From contig UQCW01000026.1 of NCBI GenBank assembly GCA_900539625.1, forward strand, positions 1 through 33,189: 33,189 bases of DNA, in the 5' to 3' direction. A model generated the notes under the pieces. It had not been told where the DNA came from, ran no database searches, and saw nothing but the letters and a program-made list of their open reading frames with translations. The translations under genes were made by a program, and so were the position numbers. This document shows, piece by piece, positions 24,125 through 32,300 of the stretch (its first letter is position 1; the number at the start of each line of letters is the position of its first letter). Source of the DNA: an uncultured Prevotella sp. (GTDB lineage Bacteria > Bacteroidota > Bacteroidia > Bacteroidales > Bacteroidaceae).

Positions 24125-24263
24125 GGTTTGCTGTGGTTTATGGGTTCTCTTTCAAAGGGCAAAAGCCGTTTGGAAAGCGGTTTTGCAATCAGGTCGCCAA
24201 AGGGGGCGCATGGGTGTCGGCGGATTGCATCTGCGGAGGGGAGAAACGACGGGGTGGCCTTTG

Positions 24264-24683
24264 CTAATCTTCAAGAGCGCCTCCGTCCACTTCTAAAGCG
24301 ACAATGGAAGAAAGGGGCACTTCTTCTCCGCCTCTGAAGAGGAGCAGACGGCGCAACGCGTCGACGTGCTTGACTTCATCTTGCAACACGTGGTAACTGC
24401 CGCCTTCTTTCCGCTCGTCGGCCACATAATAGGTGACAGACACCCGAACGCCCTCTTCGGCATGCTCGCGCACATAGGCCAGCGTTTCGTCGAGTTTCTT
24501 CAAGACGCTGTCGGTCAAGCAGGGCGGACGCTCTGTCAAACGGGCCGTTTCGGAAAGGGCGGCTCCATGGCCGGTCAGGGCGGCAAAAGGGGCAAACTGT
24601 CCGGCCCGTGCCCGAAGGGACATGCGCGGGCGTGTCTTCGAGACGTGGTGTGGCATATTTATAATGTCGTCATATTCACTCAT
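24264..24683 (-). CDS. YolD-like protein
   Basis: 139-residue YolD-family protein, recognised by the N-terminal YDDIINMPHHVSKTRPRMS and RAGQFAPFAALTGHGAALSETARLT, which match the Firmicutes YolD pattern. The C-terminal half (VSVTYYVADERKEGGSYHVL) has the small beta domain. YolD proteins are commonly encoded next to Y-family polymerases in Firmicutes chromosomes, plasmids and phages, and here the gene overlaps the polymerase by ATGA. A textbook Shine-Dalgarno AGGAGG lies 9 nt before the ATG, rare in Bacteroidetes. It likely modulates or partners the polymerase. Confidence 0.85.
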   Translation of the reverse strand: MSEYDDIINMPHHVSKTRPRMSLRARAGQFAPFAALTGHGAALSETARLTERPPCLTDSVLKKLDETLAYVREHAEEGVRVSVTYYVADERKEGGSYHVLQDEVKHVDALRRLLLFRGGEEVPLSSIVALEVDGGALED

Positions 24684-26257
24684 GCTTTGTGTCCTCCTAT
24701 CTGACTGTTACGCTCAATGGCCGTTGCTCCTTCGTCGAAATTGACGCCTTTGAGGATGGCATTCTTGCCAAACATTTTCTTGATGTTGAGCACGGCCTGC
24801 TGCACCTTCCGCTCGCGTTCCAACAGGTTCTCCTGCTGCGCTTTTTCTTCCTGCGCCCCGATGCTGTCTTCAAAAAGATTCAACTGCCGGGGGGCTTTCC
24901 GCCGCTGCTCGAGTTCCTGCTCTGGCACCACGTTGTTGGTGGTCAGCGTCAGGCGCCGAACGAGCAAGACGGGATTGGCGATGCGGTCGAAAAGGTTGGC
25001 AACGGCCTGCTTGATCAAACTGGAGGATGACACGGGGGCTCCCAGATTGGCGGAACCGTGAGCGGATTTCGGCACCACGCGTCCGTAGTGGTCGGTCTGC
25101 GTTTCGCCATGATAGAGGCTGCGGATGTTTTCGTCTTTCAGGCTCTCGATGTCATAGCCCACGTCGAGCACAATCTGGTCGGTCAGCAAATGTTTGTCAA
25201 GCAAATCCAGGGCGGCACCTTCTGCCATTTCCTGCACCACCACCCTCGCCTTTTCAAACGTGTAGGGGCTCTGCAACACCTGTCCGCTCGAAAGGGAACG
25301 GCGCTCTGGCCGATAGGCTTTGATGTCACACAGCCGACATGGCTCCCACCCCCAGGCATGGTCGATGAGCAATTCCGCATTCACGCCAAAGAGCTTATAG
25401 AGCAGGCCTTCATTCCGCACCGACTGCCGGGCAATGTCGCCCATCGTATAGATATATTCTTTTTCCAGGCGCCGGGCGATGCCTTTGCCAACGCGCCAGA
25501 AATCCGTGATGGGGCGGTGGTTCCAAAGTTTGCGCCGGTATGTCATCTCGTCGAGCGCCGCCATCCTGACGCCGTTTTCATCGGCCAGAATGTGTTTGGC
25601 AACGATGTCCATAGCGATTTTTGCCAGATAAAGGTTGGTGCCGATGCCAGCCGTTGCCGTGATGCCAGTTGTTTTCAACACGTCTTTGATGATGGTCATG
25701 GCCAGTTCTTCGGCCGACATCTTATAGGCATACAAATAATCTGTCACGTCCATAAACACCTCGTCGATGCTATACGCATGGATGTCTTCGGGGGCTACAT
25801 ATTTGAGATATACGGAATAAACGCGTGTGCTATAGTCAATGTAATATTTCATGCGCGGCGGCGCCACGATGTAGTCCACCGCATATTCGGGATGTGCCTG
25901 CAACAGTTTGTCGTCTGCCGACTTCCCCGTCAGCAACCATCCGCCGCGCGGTCGGCCCGACGGACGGGCAACGGCTGCCCCACCCTGCGCCGCGTGCAAT
26001 TCCCATTGCCTGAGATTTCGCTGGCGGTTGACTTCACGAACGCGCTGCACCACCTCGAAAAGACGCGCACGACCAGAAATGCCGTGCGCCTTCAAAGAGG
26101 GGGTGACTGCCAGACAGATGGTTTTCTCCGTGCGACTGAGATCGGCAACGACCAGATTGGTGGAAAGCGGGTCGAGCCCTCTCTCCACACACTCCACACT
26201 GGCAAAAAAGGATTTCAAGTCAATGGCTATGTAGGTTCGTGCTGTTTGCTCTGGCAT
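24680..26257 (-). CDS. Y-family translesion DNA polymerase (UmuC/UvrX-like)
   Basis: 525-residue Y-family polymerase that would copy past damaged bases. The first catalytic Asp is in YIAIDLKSFFASVEC (Asp13) and the second motif is HAYSIDEVFMDVTDYL (Asp165, Glu166). The palm/fingers are followed by the HhH thumb (ITDFWRVGKGIARRLEKEYI) and the little-finger region. It is longer than E. coli DinB and of the UvrX/YqjW type that pairs with YolD. The C-terminal tail is Glu/Gln-rich. Transcribed from a perfect -33/-7 promoter upstream and translated with the YolD gene. No LexA-type operator was recognised. Confidence 0.92.
   Translation of the reverse strand: MPEQTARTYIAIDLKSFFASVECVERGLDPLSTNLVVADLSRTEKTICLAVTPSLKAHGISGRARLFEVVQRVREVNRQRNLRQWELHAAQGGAAVARPSGRPRGGWLLTGKSADDKLLQAHPEYAVDYIVAPPRMKYYIDYSTRVYSVYLKYVAPEDIHAYSIDEVFMDVTDYLYAYKMSAEELAMTIIKDVLKTTGITATAGIGTNLYLAKIAMDIVAKHILADENGVRMAALDEMTYRRKLWNHRPITDFWRVGKGIARRLEKEYIYTMGDIARQSVRNEGLLYKLFGVNAELLIDHAWGWEPCRLCDIKAYRPERRSLSSGQVLQSPYTFEKARVVVQEMAEGAALDLLDKHLLTDQIVLDVGYDIESLKDENIRSLYHGETQTDHYGRVVPKSAHGSANLGAPVSSSSLIKQAVANLFDRIANPVLLVRRLTLTTNNVVPEQELEQRRKAPRQLNLFEDSIGAQEEKAQQENLLERERKVQQAVLNIKKMFGKNAILKGVNFDEGATAIERNSQIGGHKA
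24693..24698 (-). promoter_or_regulatory. Strong Shine-Dalgarno site for the YolD gene
   Basis: AGGAGG on the minus strand, 9 nt before the YolD ATG, inside the last codons of the polymerase gene. Optimal spacing for a classical ribosome-binding site, while most other starts in this window have none. Confidence 0.6.
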
Positions 26258-26286
26258 ATATCTTTATGGCTTGGAAAGCGGATGTT

Positions 26287-26317
26287 CAAATTTACATAAA
26301 ACACGACACTCCACAAA
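26287..26317 (-). promoter_or_regulatory. Consensus Bacteroidetes promoter for the polymerase-YolD operon
   Basis: On the minus strand TTTG (26314-26317), a 19-nt spacer and TAAATTTG (26287-26294) match the Bacteroides -33/-7 consensus exactly. The ATG follows 29 nt later at 26257. The best promoter in the window. Confidence 0.75.
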
Positions 26318-26332
26318 AAAAATCAGGATTTC

Positions 26333-26364
26333 CTTGGGCGAAAAAAAGGAAATTCGTAGATTTG
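26333..26364 (+). promoter_or_regulatory. Promoter for the head-GIN lipoprotein gene
   Basis: TAGATTTG (26357-26364) matches TAnnTTTG, with CTTG 20 nt upstream as a near -33 element. It runs divergently from the polymerase promoter about 15 bp away. Implies a leader of about 130 nt before the ATG at 26504. Confidence 0.5.
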
Positions 26365-26467
26365 TGACGGTGCTGGCACAAACTGCCAGCCACAACATTT
26401 ATCAGGGCTGTGCTGGAAGTTGTCAGGAAGTTTCCGCATTTTTTCAGAACGCCCATTACGTAACCCT

Positions 26468-26486
26468 GAACTGGCAGGGCCAGTTC
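26468..26486 (+). promoter_or_regulatory. Leader hairpin before the head-GIN gene
   Basis: GAACTGGC-AGG-GCCAGTTC, an 8-bp perfect stem with a 3-nt loop, ends 17 nt before the ATG at 26504. It lies in the predicted leader, so it could affect ribosome access or mRNA stability. Confidence 0.4.
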
Positions 26487-26503
26487 GCAATATCAAAACC
26501 ATC

Positions 26504-27469
26504 ATGAAAAAGTTTACAATTCCCATCTGTACTGTGGCATTTCTCGGACTGACCGTTTTCTTCGCTTCAGCCTGCTCAAACGGCAACGCCAAAGACTTTG
26601 TCAAGGATTTCAGCGAGGCGGTTTACAACGCCGATTCCAAAGACGCAAAGTATGTCACCAAATACAAGGAATTTGGCAGGCTCTCCAAACTGAATGTATC
26701 GAGAGGCATTGAAGTCTACTACACGACAAACGCTTCTGAGAAAACGGAAGTCAAGGCCGTCATTGATGAAACGCTGGCGCCATATTTTGAGGCCAAGATG
26801 GAAAACGGAACGCTGAAACTTTCGTTCACCAAGAACGTCAAAATTAAAGACGATTGCATCAAGGTGTACCTCACTGCCGCTTCTCCACAACAGGTGGCTC
26901 TCAGTTCGGGCGCATCGCTTCAGATGCAAAACGACCTGAACGTCAACCGCCCATTCTCTCTCGAGATGAGCAGCGGAGCTGACGCCGAATTTAAGGGCAT
27001 CAAATGCACCTCCTGCTCCATCACGCTAAGCAGCGGAGCTGACACCGACATCGACCATCTCAAATGCGACAACCTGACCTTGACGAGCTCGTCGGGCGCT
27101 GATGCCGACATCGAAAAGATAACGGCCGACAAAATTTCTGTCAACTCCAGCAGCGGCGCCAACACCGACATCGAAGGCATCAAATGCCAAAATATCTTTG
27201 CCAGCGCCTCAAGCGGTGCCGACTGCACGTTTAAGGGGAAATGCACTGGAACGGCCGTGCTCAACGCCTCGAGCGCCGCGAGCATCGACGTTCAGGAACT
27301 GACCGCACGAAACATCTCGCTGAACGAGAGCAGCGGCGGCAGCGTGAGCCACAAGGCCAAGAATGTGATCAGAAATACGGCTGGAAGACACAACAACAGA
27401 GCAACGCAACTCCCCGTCACCCGCCAGAACAACGAAATCCGCTCTGGCTCTGACGCAAGGGCCATGTAA
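26504..27469 (+). CDS. Head-GIN domain (DUF2807) lipoprotein
   Basis: 321-residue predicted lipoprotein: signal MKKFTIPICTVAFLGLTVFF, lipobox ASAC, then SNGN. The DUF2807 domain begins FGRLSKLNVSRGIEVYYTT and contains repeating right-handed beta-helix turns about every 20 residues (SSGASLQMQND, SSGADAEFKG, SSGADTDIDH, SSGADADIEK, SSGANTDIEG, SSGADCTFKG). The last 40 residues are Asn/Arg/Gln-rich. Family proteins are envelope-associated with unclear role; earlier annotation as autotransporter adhesin is not supported by experiment that I know of. Start at 26504 gives the clean signal peptide. Divergent from the polymerase operon. Confidence 0.9.
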   Translation: MKKFTIPICTVAFLGLTVFFASACSNGNAKDFVKDFSEAVYNADSKDAKYVTKYKEFGRLSKLNVSRGIEVYYTTNASEKTEVKAVIDETLAPYFEAKMENGTLKLSFTKNVKIKDDCIKVYLTAASPQQVALSSGASLQMQNDLNVNRPFSLEMSSGADAEFKGIKCTSCSITLSSGADTDIDHLKCDNLTLTSSSGADADIEKITADKISVNSSSGANTDIEGIKCQNIFASASSGADCTFKGKCTGTAVLNASSAASIDVQELTARNISLNESSGGSVSHKAKNVIRNTAGRHNNRATQLPVTRQNNEIRSGSDARAM

Positions 27470-27502
27470 CGACGACTGGACAAGATTAATAGTAATAGCA
27501 GA

Positions 27503-27546
27503 AAAGGCAGGTTGGATTTTCTTCTCAGGAAGTCCAACCTGCCTTT
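27503..27546. terminator. Hairpin terminator between the head-GIN gene and the CRISPR array
   Basis: Perfect 14-bp arms (AAAGGCAGGTTGGA, 27503-27516; TCCAACCTGCCTTT, 27533-27546) with a 16-nt loop. On the minus strand it is followed by TTCTGCTATTACTATT, so it can stop transcripts leaving the CRISPR array; on the plus strand it can close the head-GIN transcript. Confidence 0.7.
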
Positions 27547-27579
27547 GGCATATAGGGCTTTTCCGGCCGCAAGAATCGG

Positions 27580-28058
27580 GATTCCTACATCAAACCACAA
27601 CTCTGTGGTTACACTACCACGGATGCCGTTAGTTGTATATCTTTTGATTCCTACATCAAACCACAACGTTGGCCATCCTTATTCTGACATGATGTAGTTG
27701 TATATCTTTTGATTCCTACATCAAACCACAACCCTTAGCCTTCTTGGCGGTCTTAAAATCCGTTGTATATCTTTTGATTCCTACATCAAACCACAACTTC
27801 TGGAGCACAAGGATAATAATGAAATCCGTTGTATATCTTTTGATTCCTACATCAAACCACAACCATCTGTAATAGATATAATAAGCAAATTAGTTGTATA
27901 TCTTTTGATTCCTACATCAAACCACAACTGAAACAAATTATACATCAAAATACAAATAAATTATATCTTTTGATTACTAAATCAAACCACAACTCGTTGA
28001 TGCAGTTCTACTCTTTAGAAAAGTTGTATATCTTTTGATTCCTACATCAAACCACAAC
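27580..28058 (-). CRISPR. CRISPR array, 8 repeats (one truncated, one degenerate), 7 spacers
   Basis: Repeat length is 36 bp. On the likely crRNA strand (minus) it starts GTTGTGGTTTGATGTAGG and ends AAAAGATATACAAC. Perfect copies are at 27632, 27697, 27762, 27828, 27893 and 28023 (plus-strand left ends). The copy at 27958-27993 has six changes, and the copy at 27580-27601 keeps only 22 nt of the 5' part. Spacers: 27602-27631, 27668-27696, 27733-27761, 27798-27827, 27864-27892, 27929-27957 and 27994-28022, 29-30 nt each. The truncated repeat marks the left as the old end, with the leader on the cas2 side. No spacer matches elsewhere in the window that I could see. Confidence 0.98.
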
Positions 28059-28150
28059 CTATAATTTTTAAATATCAGAGAACCAATACATTATAGTTCT
28101 TGTTTTGTTATAAGAAATCGCCGTGTAAGAATTATTACGCTACAAATGTA
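28059..28150 (-). promoter_or_regulatory. CRISPR leader with -7 box
   Basis: The 92 nt between the cas2 stop and the first repeat are AT-rich. TACATTTG on the minus strand (28143-28150), a perfect TAnnTTTG, begins right after the cas2 stop codon; a transcript from about 28136 would run through the leader into the array. The -33 match is weak. It also contains CTATAAT...ATTATAG (28059-28065, 28090-28096) next to the first repeat. Confidence 0.5.
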
Positions 28151-28513
28151 TTAAAAAAATTCCAATTGAATAGGTGCGCCAATTACTTTCTGAGTGATTT
28201 TACTCTTTTTTTTGCTCTTTGGTTTGCCCCAGAAATTATAGATGTCACCATATTGCTTGTCAGTAACACTTAGGATGCTAACCTTTCCTGTTTCAGGCAA
28301 TAATGCCTTCACTCTTCTCACATGCACATCCAAGCTCTCTCTTGATGCACAATGCCGTATATAAACAGAAAACTGCATCATGGAAAAGCCATCTTTTTCC
28401 AAATTCTTACGGAAAAATGCTGCTGCCTTCCTTTCTTTTTTGGTGGAAACTGGCAAATCGAAAAACACAAATAGCCACATAATATGATATGCATTGAGTC
28501 TATATTCTGTCAT
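28151..28513 (-). CDS. cas2: CRISPR-associated endonuclease Cas2
   Basis: 120-residue Cas2 subunit of the Cas1-Cas2 spacer integrase. Ferredoxin-like start MWLFVFFDLPVSTKKERKAA with the conserved Asp after the first strand (FFDLP), then FRKNLEKDGFSMMQFSVYIR and SVTDKQYGDIYNF. A Lys-rich stretch precedes the end (PKSKKKSKITQK). The ATG overlaps the cas1 stop by four bases. The frame begins MTEYRLNAYHIM; a shorter start at the MWLF Met is possible but the overlap favours the longer one. Confidence 0.95.
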   Translation of the reverse strand: MTEYRLNAYHIMWLFVFFDLPVSTKKERKAAAFFRKNLEKDGFSMMQFSVYIRHCASRESLDVHVRRVKALLPETGKVSILSVTDKQYGDIYNFWGKPKSKKKSKITQKVIGAPIQLEFF

Positions 28514-29394
28514 AAGATAAATGGAAGTGATATTCTCTTAATTTCACCAGCATAATACTTAACAAGAGAGGCTGTCGTAAAAGTCAATGCAATCTGTAGC
28601 GGGCGCATTACCTTGCCTATATTTACGTCACAGCTTAAAAGGCGCATTATCTCCATCTTGGAATCTTTGTTTAATTCCGTAATACCATCTGCATAAAGAT
28701 TAAAGACTATCGAATCTACATAAGGACGATAAGGCTCCATAACATCATCAGCGAGCGGAAAAGCATTGTATCGGCTTTTATGGAATATACCCAAATTAGG
28801 CAACAACCCAGAACCAAGTAACGCTCGTGCTGTTGCTGCACGCAAAATTGAATATCCATAATTAAGTAGTACATTTGGCGAATCTCCACACCTGTCACGT
28901 TTAAAGTCTTTACCAAACATTTGTGTCCAATATATTTTTGCAGCAATGCCTTCCCTGTTGTCGGTATCACCACTTTTCACGTTAGCGTAGAAAGGTTTAA
29001 GTATATTGCCGTTCTTACAAAACATATCCAAGACTGCTGATTGGTTCTTTATCTTGGTTTCTATTATTTGTTTCCATGCCTGTTTTTTTATCGGTTCGCT
29101 AACAGCAATCTGAGACTTTATATTCTCAGATTGCGTGGTATTGGCATCCAAACTTTGAAGCATTGCAGTAGGCATCATCTTATTGTCACATAAAATGACA
29201 GCAACATTATTCTTCACCAACTCGTTGAGCAATGGCAAAGTAATATTTATCATTTGGCTTTCCATGACAACACACCCTATATCTTCTATAGGGCGCGTTA
29301 CCTTTTCATCACTGTCTTTCCAAGAAATCACAAGTTGTGAATTCTTTAGCGAGAGACTAACCGGAATCGAGAAGAATAATGTCTGCTTTATCAT
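28510..29394 (-). CDS. cas1: CRISPR-associated integrase Cas1 (type II)
   Basis: 294-residue Cas1, the metal-dependent integrase that inserts new spacers at the leader end. The N-terminal beta domain includes PIEDIGCVVMESQMINITLP. Catalytic residues are Glu148 in NREGIAAKIYW, His205 in GIFHKSRYNAF and Glu220 (with Asp217) in LADDVMEPYRP. Length and motifs fit type II Cas1. One nucleotide separates it from the cas9 stop, and cas2 overlaps its end, so the three are one operon. No csn2 or cas4 follows, giving subtype II-C. Confidence 0.97.
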   Translation of the reverse strand: MIKQTLFFSIPVSLSLKNSQLVISWKDSDEKVTRPIEDIGCVVMESQMINITLPLLNELVKNNVAVILCDNKMMPTAMLQSLDANTTQSENIKSQIAVSEPIKKQAWKQIIETKIKNQSAVLDMFCKNGNILKPFYANVKSGDTDNREGIAAKIYWTQMFGKDFKRDRCGDSPNVLLNYGYSILRAATARALLGSGLLPNLGIFHKSRYNAFPLADDVMEPYRPYVDSIVFNLYADGITELNKDSKMEIMRLLSCDVNIGKVMRPLQIALTFTTASLVKYYAGEIKRISLPFIL

Positions 29395-29395
29395 A

Positions 29396-32300
29396 TTATC
29401 TAAGTCTTTTTATTTTACCAAGTTCATTTATCTCAAAGTCGTAACCTTGAACGAGGGCATTCAGTTGCGTATGAAGCATGATTATTGCTGGACGGAGTTT
29501 CTCACCTTGTTTGTATGCCCCGTTTTTTGCCTTGATATCTTTACTTGGACGAGCTTCTTCATTGTAAACCATAGTTATTCTCGCATAGATACAATTACCA
29601 ATAGTTGATGTAGACATACCTGTCACCTTATAAAGGCGTCTATTCCTTTCCTTGACCGAAGCCTCCCAAACCTCATTAGACGATTTTTCATAAAGAAGAA
29701 CCATTGTTCCTGTCTTTAATGTATAAGCAAATGGATAATCATGCTCACTCTTTATTGGCACCATATGTCTATCAACAACTTCTTTATCATTACTTGTTCG
29801 ATAGTATTGAGCAGCTTGGAGCATATTAACAATTTCGAACTCTCGTTTTTCCTTGCCCTTGTTATTTGTACCAATATACATCGCAAGCAAATAATTGTCA
29901 TCATTGGCTACATGATATTGCTGCTTGTATTCTTTGGTAGAGACATCACGTTGTTTGCGAATATTCAATGGCTTGGTGACAGAGGGAATAAAACATCTTA
30001 CCTTTTTTATTGGAATCTGCTTTTCCTCATTCATCCAAATTGTACTTGCCATCGCATCCTTAAAGCCTTTCTCCTTTATGGTAGCTTCAATAATACCCCT
30101 AACCGTATCATCCACTATATTCTTAACATCGTTTTTTTCTAACGATGCTAAGTCTATACGTTTAACATACTTAACAGCCCCAGCATTTTCAATGGCACCA
30201 TAATAAGTGTCTTTATGCAAAGAACCTCTGGCGGCATCACCTTTACAAAGAATCTTCTTGCCATCAATCATAATTCTTCTGCGTCCTTGCTTCGGCATGT
30301 TGTCGGGAGTGTAATGGTACACCAAGATTTCGTCTTGTATTTTCTTTATGTCTTCAACAAATGTAGGCCAAGGCTTTTTGAACGTTGCCTTCGACATACC
30401 ATACCATTTGTGATTCTCTTCGTCATGATAGTATGCACCCAACTTATTATATTCATCTAAGCCAATACATGCAATGACAATGGCATCTATGCAATGATGT
30501 ACATGATTGACACGTTCTTTCTTGCTATAGATGTCTTGTATTCCCCAGATTTTTCTAAAGTCAGAAGTTGCTATGCCTTTTACGGTATAGACACGATTGA
30601 AGAGTGACTTCAAGTAAAGACGGGCATACTTTGAAATCACACTAATGTCGGTGCCTTGACGACGACTAAAACCTTCAGGTACACTTTCCATAGTGAAACG
30701 TTCATACTTACCGCGCCAATAATCACGACGTAGTTCCAGGAGATGACGTTTACGAATAATTGAATCCTTCTGCTCTTTCGTTGTCGCTCCCTTTGACTGT
30801 TTCCTAAGCTTGCGTATCTGCATATCAAGCAACTCGTACTTCTTTTTCCACTCATTTATGCGCTCCATGATTTCGTCATGGTTAGACAATTCTATGGGCA
30901 GCTTGGTTTTCTTAACATCTCTATTGAAGCGACTGTCACAAAGCGTCATGTTCATCTTAGTACTATCACCTCCTACACTACGAGGAATGGTATGCTCAAT
31001 ATCAAACTTTTGATCATCTTCAATAAAATCGGATATACGTATCTGTTTTCCAGTATAAAGACATATGTGATTTTGCTCTTCCCAAAGAACATATTTCAAT
31101 ATATCGTTGTCTGTAGGTTCAATATCCTTTCCAGTCTCATTCTTGAACAGAGTTATGATTTTATTTCGAGCCTCTTCATTGGCTCTTTGGTTCTCTTTTA
31201 CGAATAAAGCAATGGCATTTCGCTTGTTGGCATCATTCAGTTCACGTGAAAACTCAATATGAACCTCGGTATCTTGATCTATCTTTCCTTCCGCAAGTAA
31301 ACGATTCACTAATTTACGCAATCTGAACATAGAACGCATAGCCATAGGATTGCGAATACTATCTATTCTTGGCGAACCAAGTTGATAAACACCATGCTCA
31401 TTAGCGTATTGCACCCTTGGATATGTCTCAATCATAGAAGGGTGATACAACTTCTTCAGACAATCATCTGAAACATTGTATTGCTCCTTCAAGTAATCTT
31501 TAATGCATACCTCAAAAGTGCGTTTATCTTTAGTGTCATATCTATTCATCTCCATGATGATGTTGTCGATAATAGCCTCGCGCATTTCCTTTATGCTCCA
31601 CTCGTATTTGGGCATGACTTCGCATAAGTTACCCAAAAACACAGCATGAGAATATATCAATCCTCTTCTTAGATAAGGAAGGATTTTGCAGATAGCCTTA
31701 AGACTTAATGAGGCATAATCAGCCGGCAAAGAAATCTCACTAAATTTCTTTGCTTCATCTTCGGATAATTGCAGGCGATTCATAGCAAATTCGGCAAGTT
31801 TGTCTCTGTCTGAATAGAAATACAAAGCATGCCAAATATCGTTTACAATGTCAAAGCGACTCTTACCCTCACCTAATGTGTATGTTTCACAAATAGCATT
31901 TATCCAATCATTTCCAAATACATCTTTAAGGGCTGCAGTAACAGGACAGCCGGAAACAGATGTATCCATGGGATAATTGAACAGGAATGGCATTTCTGCA
32001 TCTTCAACTTTCTTGTAGAAGCCATACATCTTCTTTGGTGCCAACCTCTTAGCTATATCTTCAAAATCAAATTGTTTCTTCGACTTGCGAAAGAATAAAG
32101 GCATGATGATTTCACGTTCCCCAGTATTAAGAGGGCGTAAGGCAGCATCATTAGGAGTTTTGATCTTAATGTTATTGATAAATGTGAGCATTCTGAACTC
32201 TTCGTACATGGGATGTGAAGAGGGACATTTTGTCTTATTCTTCTCAAACACGCACTTGCCTACCTGTCCTTTCTGTGACTTTAAAGGCCTTTGGTCAAAT

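Noticed and set aside
25058..26299. 413-codon plus-strand frame opposite the polymerase
   Set aside because: Antisense shadow; the minus strand carries the Y-family catalytic motifs.
27580..27601. Truncated repeat as the tracrRNA anti-repeat
   Set aside because: It is in the same orientation as all other repeats at array spacing, with a normal 30-nt spacer next to it, so it is the terminal repeat.
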